Below are positions 47,240 through 60,199 of a DNA stretch of 64,000 nucleotides, in pieces. Each line of letters begins with the position of its first letter. Position 1 is the first letter of the stretch. The notes beneath the pieces are model-generated. The model was not told where the DNA came from and ran no database searches. It saw only the letters and a list, made by a program, of their open reading frames with translations. Source of the stretch: Amaurobius ferox (Eukaryota > Arthropoda > Arachnida > Araneae > Amaurobiidae). Position numbers and translations under genes: made by a program. The stretch covers positions 153,243,178 to 153,307,177 of the forward strand of contig OX578136.1 of the NCBI GenBank assembly GCA_951213105.1, in the 5' to 3' direction.

Positions 47240-48270
47240 CGAGCGCATCCAAAATTTTTTTGAAATTAAACCAACTCTGTGCCATTTTAATATAAATGAC
47301 ATTGATGTAACTTTTTAGAATCGTTTTCACTCCTGCAATTAGGTCTTTCTTTTTTGCAGCAATGTATAGTTCACCTGGAAAATACTTGTGCTCAAACACT
47401 TAGGAGATTATTAGATTTTATACAACTTGCAGCTGAGTGAAGCCTGTAATCCCTGAGGGAGAATTTGTTAACCCCCAATACGACTAAGAAAAAGCCCGAG
47501 AGTTATTCTCACGATTTGCTCCTAGTTTCAAATTCAAATTGTAAACACCTGGATTCGGTCTCTATCGCACTTCTAAAAGGTTGTAAATTTGAAAGGGGCA
47601 GAAAGAAAGAGTATTTGTATGTCATGAAATATGCCGACCGGAGCGTCCCATAAGAATAGTTGTTCTTTTGGTCATTTATCGAAGCTCATTTAGCTTGGCT
47701 GGAGGACATATGAAACATTTTCCCACAGAGTATATTCTGTGCATTTTCCATTCAGATAACCCAGTGGCTAGACGTGTTCAAAGTATTGCGTTGTATCACG
47801 TGCTGTTTTTATGTCTGTCTTATAGATCTTCTTCTTTTGTTTAGAGTCTTCTAACTACTTAGGATTTTTTTTTCAATTACTTTTCAATTACTTTTAACGT
47901 ATTTTCCTAAAATTTTAGTTGACTGTCTTTTGCTGAATATAGATTTATTACTAGATTAAATAGTTTTGTGAGTTTAGATTATGCAATTGACCACAGAATA
48001 ATATAATAAACAAAGAAATGTTTTTATGTTTTCATTTTAAGTACCAAAATAGTACCTATATAATACTTTTTCGGGCGCATCCAAATTTTTTTTTAACTTA
48101 AACCAATTCTGTTCCATTTTAATATAAATTAAATTAGTGCAACTTTTTGGATTTTATTAAAACATTAAAGGATACATGGTTTTTCTATAATGATTTCAAA
48201 GGCAGTTTATTGTACGAGGGAGTAAAATTATCTTCATTTAATAATTTTACCCAGTTTCATTTACATAAAA
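47240..48270. repeat. Stretch with a diverged duplication of a ~60-bp block
   Basis: 'gcgcatccaaaa-ttttttt...ccattttaatataaat' at 47243-47297 recurs at 48075-48128, with similar sequence after it. No gene is supported between. Confidence 0.55.
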
Positions 48271-48274
48271 AAAT

Positions 48275-49037
48275 CTGATGTGGGCAGCACATAACTTTCC
48301 CTGCAGACTCATATTCGCGTTCTCTTTATTTCTTCAATAATTCATTATATCGAGTTTAATTGCACGAAATAATCTCCATAATTATTTAAAATGACACTCA
48401 ATTGGCACTTTTAATTCAATTTTCGTTCTCAGTTGGTAACGGGACTTTTTTTCAACCGTGGCGCAGCGTAAATTCTATAACACTAAAATATCTCGAGAAC
48501 GGCTAGTCCTAGTGTAATGGGGTTGGTCTTATTCCTTTAAAACAAGTATTTAATGGATTTATTTGAGCATACGTAGTTTTTACTTTAGATTTAGACGATT
48601 TTTGCGGGTCATTTTGCAAAAAAAAAACAGGTTATTTTTTTCCGAATCGTACTAAAATCTAATCAGCACCAGGGTAACCCACAAGCGACTTATCTATCGA
48701 ATTTTGTGAAATTCGGTCCATTAGTTTTTGAGGCAATTTTTGCGGGCCATTTCGCAAAAAAAAAAAGGCAGGTTCTTTTATCCCGAATCGTACTGCAAAC
48801 TAATCAGCACCAGGGTCACACCCAAGTGACTTACCTACCAAATTGTATGAAATTCGGTCCATTAGTTTTTGAACTAGAATGGATACATACATTGCACAGA
48901 CAGATAGAAGTACGCTAAAAATAGTTTTTTCGTGTTCTAGAAGTCTCGAAACGTGTAGATCCATCAAAAACTCGAGTTGCGATTTTCGGCATGATTCCAA
49001 TACTTTCCCTATACATTACCATGTATTGCAGGGAAAG
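48275..49037 (+). repeat. Family A modular repeat, copy 7 (full-length)
   Basis: CTGATGTGGGCAGCACATAA at 48275; 'tctcgagaacggctagtcct'; two modules (about 48590-48725 and 48730-48890). The CA tract is almost lost. The hairpin ctttccctatacattaccat...gcagggaaag is at 49003-49037. 49044-50413 is AT/CT-rich with no recognised gene. Confidence 0.85.
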
Positions 49038-50413
49038 TAAAAAGATAAAAAAGGTTTTTAGGAAGTAAAATATTTCCTTATGAATATTTGCTTAAAAGTG
49101 CAAAAGTTGTTCAAAAATTGTTGCAGCTATTTTGTAAATTAATAAATTTGTTCTATAGGCACAATAGCTACGAATTTGACAAATTCTTTTGCTCATGAAT
49201 ATAAATTTCTGCCTAGATATACATTTAATAATCTGTATAAATTATTTTATTTTGTATAATTATAATGTAATACACTTTTATGTAAAGCATTAAGTAAACA
49301 GTCTTAGAATTTGTAAAATGCACATTTGATATTATGATTTTTTTTTCTACCCACACAATTTGTTATCCTTATCCCTTTATACACCTTTAGGCGTAGCCAA
49401 AAACTCGACGATCGAATGAGTGGAGCTAGTAGAGAGGGTTTTCATTTTCCAATATATCTTCTATAGGAAAGTAACGTAATATTTTAGCCAATGGAGGAGA
49501 GATGTATATAGAATATGTAATACAGAAAGTGTAAGTCTATGAACTTGTGGACACGACCATTTTGTGATAAATCGTTTACGATAGCATTCTTAGTTTGAGG
49601 CAACTTAGTCATATAACTGCCTTTAGTAAATTCAGTACGCCCCCTCCCCCATTGACTAATCAATTACATTTTTCATATAGGGACCCTATTGGGAAAATCA
49701 ATTCCTCTCACTACCACCCAGTGGCTTAGCGTCCATTGAAGCTAAAAAGCTGAGCTTCCCCTGCTTAAAATTTAATTTAAAGAATTATTTATATATGTAC
49801 TATTTAGAAAATTTTTGGCACGTTTCAAAGTATTTTTTCCATTAAAACGCATATTTTAATGTTTTAGAAGCTCAAATCATCCAGACTTCGCCGTCTATAA
49901 GAAGCTATCTGAAAGATTGACGTTCTTTTTTCTCCAATAGAATTTTTTTAAATTTTTAATCCGCCCAATTTTTATTACCCCACTCGAAAGTCATATTTTT
50001 AATTTCTTACTCCCCCCCCTCCCCCTCCTTTTTTTAAAATGAATTTGGAAGCATTCCTTGTGTTTCTGTTGGGCCCATGTATCCCTAAATTTTTTCAGAT
50101 GATTTCGTTTATTATTTTTTCCAAAATTAAAATATATTGCGTTTTTAACCGTCTTGTTCTCCATTGATTGCAAATATGATTTTTTTCCCCCTCTCTTAAT
50201 TTTGTGGTGCGCTTTATCTTTTGACACAAAATATGAATATTTTTAATTTTTAACCTCCTCCCCTCCATTTTCTTCCTAATTGTTGTCCCATACTTTTCCT
50301 GCATTTGGATTAGGTTTCGTATCTTCTAACATTTTTTATATATTTTCATTCACTTGTCACAAACTCAGGGACATTTTAAACATTACGTTTCTATCGTCTT
50401 CAGCCCCACTGAA

Positions 50414-50760
50414 TCTATAATAATAAAAAGAAAAATCTGTCTGTTTGTTTATCCACAATGCCTCGCGATATTCACCGCACTGAATTTTTTCACACAGTCG
50501 CATCTATACCTGAACTAATGCATCTCAATGGCCTTTTTTCAAAATTTTAATAAGATTTTTTAACGAAATTTTAAATTCCAAAATCAGATAATCTCCAGCT
50601 ACCGATATGACCTAGCAGCTTTATTCGCGATTTAACAGTTACAGAACCTCCAGCCATCGATATGATTTAACAGCTACTCATACGATTTAATAGCTGCCGT
50701 AATGATCTAATGCCACGTTCATCTCTTAGAGGTTATTAATCTTTCATTCATTTAATTTTT
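50414..50760 (+). mobile_element. Helitron-like 5' end, second subfamily
   Basis: TCTATAATAATAAAAAGAAA followed by 'atctgtctgtttgtttatcc' resembles the 5' ends of the Helitrons further on but diverges after ~45 bp. No 3' end is found. 50760-51324 is unassigned. Confidence 0.4.
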
Positions 50761-51324
50761 GCATTACGGAGCAGGTGTATTTTCTTTTTGCTTTGCGGAT
50801 AGCGTACGTGGTAATTTGGCGTCGGTTTAGTATTTGAAGAAAATTGAGTAGTGTCATCTGTAAATGTATTATTTACGTAGCGGGGGTTTATTTACGTCCC
50901 GGTCAACATCGGGTCATTTCTTTGCAGTGATACAATAAATCAAGTTTTTAATTTGTCAAGGTGTAAAATTTTCTTGTAATTTGGCTAGTATTCTATTATT
51001 TTGCATCTATGTCCCTGCAGTATTTGAATCAGATTCTACAGGGTCTACAATGGGCAGTCACAAACAGCTTCGAAATAGGATTCCAGTTTTTTATCTGCGT
51101 AATGAAAAACGCAATAAATTTAAATATTTTTGCGTTTTTAATTTAATATTTAAAGATTAGCTATTTAAATAAATTGCTGATAATAATTTGCAAAATTCTA
51201 ACTTTTCCCGTTATATTATATCTTAGCTTTTTAGGGATTGAAATGCTTTTTCTTCATCTTTCTCCTTTTCTAATTTATTCATGAGATCATTTGTTTGTAA
51301 TGTTTTACTACTAAGATGTACAAA

Positions 51325-51346
51325 TCTATATAAATAAAAATGAAAA

Positions 51347-51400
<54 letters not shown>

Positions 51401-52798
51401 ACACCATCACGGTAGAACGGCTGAACCGAATTTGATGAAATTTTGTGGGTAGCCCAGAAATAGCCCCACTTAAAATTATATCCGTGTTTTGAGTTTCTAC
51501 GACCAGTGGTTCTCGAGATATTAGTAAAAAACGAAATTTTCGTTTTTCTCATCATCACGGAAAAACGGCTGAACCGAATTTAATGAAATTTGGTGAATAG
51601 CCTTGAAATATCCCCCCATAAATTTTGTCCAAGTTTCGAGTTTATAAGACCTGGGGTTGTCGAGATATTAATGAAAAACGGAACTTTTTCCTAGGAGTTC
51701 TACTCCCTAACTCCGTGGTTTATCCAAACGAAAAGCTTGAAAATCGTTTGAAAGTGAATTCAAATTTAATCTCTGAGTTTGATGGGAGATTTTTTGCGTT
51801 AATTAGTCACTTTCTGAAAACATGAATTGTTTGAAACATGATTTAAAGGGGAAATCTATCTCCATGGTTCATGGTTTATTTAAAACAAGCTTTTACGGAA
51901 CAATGAGAAGTATAGAGAAATCAAAATCGTTATTTAATTTCGCAGTTTATGTTATAAGACATGACATATTTAACATGTTATAAGATTCTATCTTATATCA
52001 TGTTACTCAGAAACGCAATTAAATTAAATCTGTCTGTTAATTTTAATAACTATTTTTTCGATTTGAATAATAAATAAATGGATATAAAAATATATTTTAG
52101 AAAAGAACGATTTGATTTTTCTTATAGCATTTTTGACTGGATAATATCAATTACGGTCTTCAGGTTTAAAAATTATTATTATTTATATTTTCGGGGATTA
52201 TTGATTCAAGGATTATTGATATTTTCAAGTTATTATGCAATTATTTTATTATGACAAAAATTGTTTAAAATCATATATTGTATGTTGTACGAATCTTCTA
52301 CAAATACACGTGTATATCTTTTAATCTACGAGAATATAAGTAGTACAGGTATATTGACATATGTTTTGATATATATTGGCATATATTGGAATCAAATACG
52401 ACCTTCTGGTATAAAGAGTACGGATATTATTGATGTTTTCAATTTATTACGTCATCTCTTTTATTTTGACAAATATTTTTGAGACGCATATTGTAATACG
52501 GGTAATCTTCTACTAACACATTGGCATATTTTCTGATCTGCGACAATATAATTAGTACGGGGTTGCATATATTCATTCAATTCCTATTTTTTCTTCTGTA
52601 AATTTGCTTACAAAAGGGGGCAGGATGTTTTATTCTTCAGATCTGATCGTGAAGATAATTTTTCATAGTGAGAACATATATTCTTAAACTTCTCTTTAGG
52701 AGCAATAAATTTAATATTTTAACAGAATTTGCACATGATTGCGAACTTTAAGTTTCTTTAAATTATACACTCCGTACGAATAACGGGTGTGCTGTTAG
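51325..52798 (+). mobile_element. Non-autonomous Helitron, copy A (1474 bp)
   Basis: The 5' end TCTATATAAATAAAAATGAA is followed by a (CTGT)12 microsatellite (51347-51395) and the family text 'ctgaaccgaatttgatgaaa'. The 3' end has a short hairpin CCGT-acgaata-ACGG and then gtgtgctgTTAG|T (52798), one change from the usual CTAG. There is no terminal inverted repeat or target duplication, as expected for Helitrons. No Rep/helicase coding. Confidence 0.85.
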
Positions 52799-53735
52799 TG
52801 GTTAATAAATTTTAACATTTTAGGAGGATATATCATGTTGCTCGGCATCGCAATTAAATTAAATGTGTTTGTTAATGTTTTTATTATTTTTTTTCGATTT
52901 AAATAATAAATAAATGGATAAATGGATATAAAAGTATATCTTATGAATGGACGGTTTGATTTTTCTTTTAATTATATTAATTGCTGACGCGTACATCAAT
53001 TTCATTTATTTTGGCAAAGAGTTTTCAAGCTTAAATCGTATTTAGCTACTAAACTCATATATTGTGTTTAGCCAATAAATTCATATAGCCGATTGTTGAA
53101 ACAGATAAAGAGTAGAGCGGGTATATCTTCTAATACAATTGTAGTGTTTTCATTTAGTATATTGAAACGGGATAAGAATGTTTCATTCAGATCTGCAAAT
53201 TCAAAGCTACGAATTTGGAGGGATATCGCTAATTTGACAACTTTTCTTAAACTTTGCCAAATTGACGGAAATGTCGCCAAATTGATATAAACGACACACA
53301 AACAGCTGCCATAAACCTTCGGGTTGGTCGTGTGGCTTGGGTCTTCTTCATATCAATGAAATTTTTTTTTGTTTTGTTAGAAGAGAGTACTGAAATGATG
53401 TTTGGTTAGCATTTATCTGTCAGACCAACCATCCTACTTAGTAATACATTTAGCGAATTTTTAAAATGTCACCAAATTGATAAAAATGTTTTCAAATCTA
53501 TAAAAATATCTTGAAATTGATAAAATTGCGCTACATAAATGATATTAATTGTTTTTTATTAGGGGATAGTATTGTGATGATATTTCGTCAATTTGTCGCA
53601 AAGTGGAACTGTCAGTTCTACAGTCCCACTTGGCGATAAATTTGGCGATTTTTTAAAATGTCGCTAATTTGACGAAACTGTCGCCAAATGTTCCATAGAA
53701 ATATAACTATTTAGACGATATTTTTTCTACCAATT
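52799..53735. repeat. Helitron internal fragment plus 'gccaaattgat' modules
   Basis: 52820-52970 matches the Helitron interior ('tatatcatgttgctcggcat'). 53190-53290 and 53450-53700 hold the 'cgccaaattgataaaaatg' words seen in family B. No gene; the short frames at 53068-53301 are repeat. Confidence 0.55.
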
Positions 53736-54753
53736 TATTTGAAGCAAATGATATCATGTCGCTTAGCAACGGATTTAAATCCAATGTGTTTATGCGGCAG
53801 GCGATTTTTATTAAATCCTTTCCGATTTGAATAATGAAGATATGTATATAAAATAAATTTCATTGCCATTTCATTTTGGACTGGATAATATCAATTATAC
53901 TCTTCAGGTTTAAACATTATTATTATTGATATTTTCCGGAATTATTGATTCAGGGATTATTGATATTTTTAAGTTATTACGCCATTGTTTTATTGCGGCA
54001 AAAATTGCTGACACACGCATATTGTACGTTGTACGAGTAATTTTCTAGGAATGCACGGGTATATCTTCTAACCTACGAGAATATAAGTAGTACAGGTATA
54101 TTGGCATATATTTTGACATATATTGGCATATATATTGGAATCAAGTACAGTCTTCAGGTATGAAGATTAAGGGGATTAATTATATATTCAATTTATTACG
54201 TCGTCTGTTGTATTTTACCAAAAAACATTTGAGACTCATATTGCAAAACGGGTAATCTTCTACTAATAATCGGACATTATAAGTAGTACGTGTATATCTT
54301 CCCATATAATTTTAGCACTTTAATTTTGACATATATTGGAATAAATGACTGTCTTCAGATTTAAAGATTACGGGTTTATTGGTATTTTCAATTTATACAT
54401 GTAAGCTACTAATACAGGTTATATTTTCTAATATTCGCGTATATAATTAGTACGGGTCCCATACAATTTTAACGCTTTTTTTTGCATATATTGATTCAAT
54501 TCCATATTTTTTTTTATATTTGTTTACATAAGGGGTCCAAGATGTTTTATTCTTCAGATATGTCCATGAAGATAATTTTATATAGCGAGAACAGAGATTC
54601 TTAAACTTCTTTTTAGAAGCATTATATTAAATATTTTAACATAATATTTTGATTAAACATGTCATTTAGTATACTATAAGAATTTGGGCATGATTATGAA
54701 TTTCAAGTTTCTTTATATTATATACTCCGTACGAAGAACGGGTATGCTGCTAG
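53736..54753 (+). mobile_element. 5'-truncated Helitron, copy B, abutting the next copy
   Basis: Internal text (atgatatcatgtcgcttagc; actggataatatcaattata) continues to the 3' hairpin CCGT-acgaaga-ACGG and ggtatgctgCTAG at 54753. The next base pair is the TC start of copy C, so the two are joined head to tail with no spacer. Confidence 0.8.
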
Positions 54754-54917
54754 TCTATATAAATAAAATTGAAAATCTGTCTCTCTGTCTGTTTGTCCCG
54801 TCATCTAGGGAGAAAAACTGAACCGAATGTGATGAAATTTTGTGGGTAGCCTGGAAATAGTACCACTTAAAATTTAGTCTATGTTTGGAGTTTCTAGGAT
54901 CAGTGGTCCTCGAGATA

Positions 54918-57377
54918 CAGTCAAACCCCTCTAAACGGTCACCCCTGATATATGGTCACCCCGTTTTTACGGTCAGTTATAAATTCCCCGGCAGGAAACT
55001 CATTCACAATATGCACTTTGAACCCCCTGATTAGCGGTCACCCTCAGATACGGACACTATTTTAATGATTCCTTCCATTAGGCTAAAACCTCTGTACGGA
55101 CACAATCAAAATTTGAAATTTCTATACCAAAGATAGATTCCCAGAAAAAATTGCAACTCACCTGAGTAAGAAAAACACCTGTGCCTGCAACAATGGTCAT
55201 TCTCTAGGGACATTAAGAGCAAGCAATTCAAAAGGGAGATAAGGAGTAAAGGGAACTCCCCGATCCCTCAGTCACAAAGGAGCGAGAGTGAAAAACTCGA
55301 CTAAGAGCACGGACGTGGAATGCACATGGTCGTTAAATTAACATTTAATGCATTGCTTTTCGAGAATTCGAAGTCACATCGGCGTTGAGGTCGTAGAGTT
55401 CATACGTGTATGTATAGTCACCCTTCTTTCGAAATGGCCAAAATTAGTAATCGTCGTGCTTTGTCTGTGAAAGATAAAATTAAAGTTATTGAGTATAATG
55501 AAAAACATAAAATGGGAGTTCGTACCCTCGCGACTACATTTAATGTAGGAAAAACCCAAATACGCTGTATTTTGAAAAAGAAAGAATATTGGCGAAACCA
55601 ATGGTTGAAAAACGAAAATCAAGAAAGAAAAAATAAATTTCCTAAAACACCTGGACTTACTGTAGATACAGTTGTTTACGATTGGTTTGTTTCTGCAAGA
55701 AAAAAATCTCCCTATTTCCGGGCAAATTCTTCAAGAGAAAGCGAGAGAAGCCGCAGAAGAGTTAGGATTCACAGACTTCAAAGCCTCGAATGGTTGGCTG
55801 GATCGATTTCGCGTTCAGGAAACTGGTCGTCGAATCTGCTGATGTCGACAACGGTGTGTATGAAGATTGGGCTGAAAAAATACCAAAAATTATTGAAGGA
55901 TATTCATCAAGGGATATCAATAACATCGATGAAACTGGACTGTTCAATCGAGCTCGTCCTGATACAACGCTTTGCTTCAAAACAGAACGTTGCAATGTAG
56001 GAAAAATTTCTAAAGAGCGATTGGCAATACTGCTGGGAGCAAATGTGCAAGGTGAAAAGTTGACCCCTTTGGTGATTGGAAAAACAGCAAAGCCTCGCTG
56101 CTTTAAGGGACTGGATATACGTGGCTTACCTGTCGAATGGCACTCTAATAGGAAATCATGGATGACTTATGATATCGTGTTAAAATATTTGATAAACTTA
56201 GACAAGAACTTCGTGAAGGGAAAAAGAAAAGTCCTGCTGTTTATGGATAATGCCACGTCCCATCCAACAGACGTTCGCCCGAAAAACATGAAGGTAATTT
56301 TCCTTCCCCCTAACACGACATCAAAGTGTCAACCACTGGATCTCGGTGTAATCAAATCTTTTAAAGTTCAATACCGCAAGCTACTTTTAAAGCATTTGAT
56401 CTGCAAAATGGAAGAAACTAAATCAGCCACAGAACTATCTAAGTCGATCAATGTTTTGGATGCAGTTGGATGAATAAAATTCGCATGGAATAGTGTAAAA
56501 GAAGAAACGATTTCTAACTGTTATCAAAAAGCTGGTTTTAGGGAGTTTGCAACACTTCCGACTGATTTAGATGAAGAATCTAAAAGTTTACAGAGCTTGA
56601 TGGAAAAGGCCGGATTCGTGGGCATGTCGTCTGAAGAATATGCTCCTATGGATGCAGATGTGATGATAGTAGAAAATAACAAAGAAATATCCGATATCGT
56701 CAGGGAATTTGCAACAGAATCATCTGAAGAGAAAGAAGTCGAGTGTGAAGAGCAAAGAGTCAGCATCAGAAATTACCCTGAAGTTTTTAAAGTGTTAGAC
56801 GGACTAAAGACATTTTCCTGTAAGCATAATGAGGGAAATGCATTAAATTTAGTCTCACAACTCAAAATACACTTCGAAAGAGAAAGACTGGTGGCTAAAA
56901 CCTACCAAACATCAATTCATCAGTTCTTTCCCCGAAGGTAAATAAATTCAATGTATACTACTGTACGTTTTTTGCATATGAACTTACATGTTGTGAATTT
57001 AATTGTTTTTATGAAACAAATGTGCACGTTCGTCATCAAGATCGAAGCTGGGGGGGGACGTTAACCCCCCGATGAAAAAAAAATTTAACACTGAAAAGGT
57101 ACAAGGTAAAGATCCGATCAGGTATAGTATCAAAAACAATGTTCAACCTCGCCCCCCCCCCCCCTACGAAATCAAATTTCGGCTACGGGTTTGTCCGTGT
57201 TACCTTAAAATTGTTTTATGTTCTCAAAAATATGTATGTTTCAATATGAGGAATTTAAAACTATTAAAGTGTAATATATTTGATCTAATTTAGAACGATC
57301 CCCTCTTTTACGGTCACCCCTCGTTTACGGACAAATTTTTCTGTCCGGAAAGTGACCGTAAATGAGTGGTTCGACTG
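54918..57377 (+). mobile_element. Pogo/Tigger DNA transposon, 2460 bp
   Basis: TIRs CAGTCAAACCCCTCTAAACGG and, inverted from the right, CAGTCGAACCACTCATTTACGG are flanked by TA (54916-54917 and 57378-57379), the Tc1/mariner/pogo target. The interior encodes one transposase on the same strand. C-runs at 57150 and G-runs at 57051 lie in the 3' part. Inserted in Helitron copy C, so it is younger than that copy. Confidence 0.95.
55434..56941 (+). pseudogene. Pogo/Tigger transposase with one frameshift and one nonsense codon
   Basis: Starts at ATG 55434 (MAKISNRRALSVKDK). Psq/CENP-B N-terminal HTH at about residues 10-55; second CENP-B-type HTH after it. A one-base frameshift lies in the A-run at 55700-55706. 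The frame then resumes through the DDD catalytic domain: NIDETGLF, LLFMDNATSHP, and PPNTTSKCQPLDLGVI. A TGA at 56471-56473 replaces the Trp expected before IKFAW. The remaining frame ends at 56941 (IHQFFPRR). All three Asp residues survive, so only two lesions inactivate it. Length would be about 500 residues, normal for Tigger-like transposases. Confidence 0.95.
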
Positions 57378-59273
57378 TATTAATAAAAAACGAAATTTTC
57401 GTTTGTCTGATCATCACGGGAGAACTGCGGAACCGAATTTGATGAAATTTTGTGGATAGCCTTGAAATAGCCCCCCCATCTCCAAGTTTCGACTATCTAA
57501 GACCCGGGGTTGTCGAAATATCAATGAAAAACGAAACTTTTTCCTAGGAGTTCTACTTTCTAACTCCGTGGTTTATCCAAACGAAAAACTTGAAGTCGTT
57601 TGAAAGTGAATTGAAACTTTATCTCTGAGTTTGGTGGGAGATTTTTTGCGCTAATTAGTCATTTTCTGAAAACATGAATTGTTTGAAACATGATTTAAAT
57701 GGGAAATCTATCTCCATGGTTTATTTTTCACAAGCTTTTACTGAACAAAAGTATAAAGAAATCAAAATGGTTATTTAATTTCGCAGTTTATGAGGAAGAT
57801 TCTATCTTATATCATGTTGCTCAAAAACGTAATTAAATTAAATCTATCTGTTAATTTTAATTATTATTTTGTCGATTTGAATAATAAATAAATGGATATT
57901 AAAATATATTTCAGAAAAGAACGGTTTGATTTTTCTAATAGCATTTTTGACTGGATAATATCAATTACGGTCTTCAGGTTTAAATGTTATTATTATTGAT
58001 ATTTTCAGGGATTATTGATATTTTCAAGTTATTATGCAATTGTTTTATTATGACAAAAATGGTTTAAACTCATAAATTGTACGTTGTACGAGTAATCTTC
58101 TACAAATACACAGGTATATCTTCTAATCTACGAGAATATAAGTAGTACAGGTAATATTGGCATATGTTTTGATATATATTGGCATATATTGGAATCAATT
58201 ACGACCTTCTGGGATAAAGATTACGGAGATTATTGATATTTTCAATTTATTACGTCATCACTTTTATTTTGGCAAAGATTTTTGAGACTCACATTGTAAT
58301 ACGGTTCTAATGTACTAATACAGGTTATATCTTCTAATATTCGCGTATATAAGTAGTACGGGTCCTATACAATTTTAATGCTTTCATTTTGCATATATTA
58401 ATTCAATTCCTTTTTTTTTGTAAATTTGCTTACAAAAGGTGCCAGGATGTTTTATTCTTCAGATCTGCCCGTAAAGATAATTTTTCAAAGTGAGAACAGA
58501 TATTCTTAAACTTCTCTTTAGGAGCAATAAATTTAATATTTTAACAGAATTTGCACATAATTGCGAATTATAAGTTTATATTATATATTCCGTACGAAGA
58601 ACGGGCATGCTGCTAGTAATTCATAAAATTCATCCAATTACAAATTTTATTAAAAGAATGATGAAGGCAACTTTCATGACACTACATAATGCAGTAAGTT
58701 ACTTCTGACTCCTGATAAATTCAGAAAAATATAATCGGCGGTGGCTCCAGTCCGATGGATCCGAAATTGCTTTGCGTGAATGATATTTTGTAAGATAAAA
58801 ATCCAATAGCGTTTAATGAGTTTATTCGATTTTTTCAGACTCATTTGTTTCGTTTACAGGCTTTCAAAGCACGCACATTACTCGGGAACTATTTCTAGCT
58901 AGCTTGCGCTTTTAGATTTTGCCTCGATTTCATCTGGAAACTCCGACCATAGACTCCATTTTAATATATTCAATTATTTTACCAATATGATATGCGGTAT
59001 AAAAATTAAACTCACTGACGAGATTTTACATTCTAGTTAATCTATAAACGTGCCTGACGGCACATAATATGTACTTGAATACGTATATTTCCACCTATTC
59101 TGTACAAGCCTCACCAATCATTAAGTATCTTTAAAATTTCCCAGTTCATTTAAATTCCTTTTTTTTTTAAACAAAACAAAATATGTCGTGCTTGTGCACC
59201 AATATTTTACAAAAGAATAAGTAACTAGACAGAACTGCAACAATCGTGGCATTTCAAATATTACAGCTTTCCC

Positions 59274-59340
59274 GCCCATTGGAAAACCCAGGTAAGTAGT
59301 TATAAAAGGCCGGTTCTGCGGCGGATCGGGGAGGCGGTGC
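59274..59340 (+). promoter_or_regulatory. CCAAT/TATA-like promoter candidate
   Basis: CCCATTGG (59276-59283) lies upstream of TATAAAAGG (59301-59309). The following bases (cggttctgcggcgg) resemble those after the TATA at 61159. No exon is identified downstream. Confidence 0.25.
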
Positions 59341-59760
59341 CGTGCGGTGCCAGAGGAGGCCCTCTTTGGGAGGAGGGTCCCTCTTTGGGAGGATCCTCTT
59401 TGGGAGGATGCCTCTTTGGAGTGTCTTCCCTCTTTTGAGAGGAAGCTCCTCTCAGAGGGTCTTGAGACCCCCAGGAGGGAGGATGCCTCTCTTGAGAGGA
59501 TCCTCTTTAGAATGCCCCCCTCCCCTCTTTTGGAAGTTTGGTGAGGCGGTGCAGCACCGGATGCCTCTTTCGGAAGAGGGCAATTGCGAAGTCTTTCAGA
59601 GAGGCATGATGACTCATACGGAGTGAGTTTCACTCTTGAGAGGGAATGTCACAATCGCTGACCTGAGGAAGTGGTTTCAAGGGATTTCGCAATCAGCGAC
59701 TGACCCTTGACCTGAGAAAGAAGTTTCAAGGGATGTCGCAATCGATGACTGAGCATCACA
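59330..59760. repeat. Low-complexity 'cctctttgggagga' repeat and short tandem block
   Basis: 59350-59600 is a degenerate 14-18-bp CCTCTTTGGGAGGA repeat, bounded by 'gaggcggtgccgtgcggtgc' and 'gaggcggtgcagcaccgg'. 59640-59760 has three 'tcgcaatc-n-gactga' and two 'tttcaaggga(t)' repeats. Frames of 94-170 codons on both strands come from repeat periodicity. Confidence 0.6.
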
Positions 59761-59974
59761 CAATCTGGAAATGACGTGTCGCGATTGATAACCTTAGAAG
59801 TGACCTTTGACAAGAGCTCCTTAGCACACGTCCTCCCTCTCTGCTGGTCAGCGACAGAGTGAAAGATCTTATCAGCAGGATGTAGTTAAAGCGCCCTCTG
59901 GCGAATTTTGATGAAGTGCTGCCATCTATCGGCATTTTTTTTTTTTCCAAAAGAAATTAATGTTTCACTTGTCA

Positions 59975-60050
59975 GGAGCTGGATTCGATCTTGGGTCCAA
60001 CTGATTAGAAGTCGCGCGTCTTACCATCGTGCCAAAGCACCCGTGCTTTA
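59975..60050 (-). other. tRNA-Arg(TCT)-like relic
   Basis: Minus strand: GGCACGATGGTAAGACGC (A-box-like), GACTTCTAATCAG (anticodon-loop match to tRNA-Arg-TCT) and GATCGAATCC (B-box-like). The T-stem does not pair, so this is a tRNA pseudogene or SINE head, not a working tRNA. Confidence 0.35.
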
Positions 60051-60199
60051 TAGGCAGTTAACTTCGAAGTGTACCTTATCAGTGGAAGTTAGATTATTTT
60101 TCAAAGTTCATTCGAATAGCGATGCAAGGGTGCGTTTTAAAACAGAATGTTACGGAGTGAATATAAATATGTATATTATAACAATATGATTTTTTTTTA

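Larger units (their letters stand above)
54754..58616 (+). mobile_element. Non-autonomous Helitron, copy C, containing a pogo transposon
   Basis: The 5' end is TCTATATAAATAAAATTGAA and the 3' end is CCGT-acgaaga-ACGG gcatgctgCTAG|T at 58616. Without the pogo insertion and one TA (54918-57379) it is about 1.40 kb, similar to copy A. 58617-59270 is AT-rich and unassigned. Confidence 0.85.

Noticed and set aside
51223..51558. 111-codon frame with a TDRQ repeat
   Set aside because: It reads through the (CTGT)n microsatellite at the Helitron 5' end.
55410..55433. Earlier Met at 55410 as the pogo transposase start
   Set aside because: MAKISNRRALSVKDK at 55434 fits the usual N-terminus better; the upstream codons are not family-like.
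59121..59633. 170-codon minus-strand frame rich in Ser/Arg and the overlapping plus-strand frames
   Set aside because: Produced by the degenerate CCTCTTTGGGAGGA repeat.
59975..60050. tRNA-Arg gene
   Set aside because: The anticodon loop matches, but the T-stem cannot pair and the anticodon stem has several mismatches; kept only as a relic.
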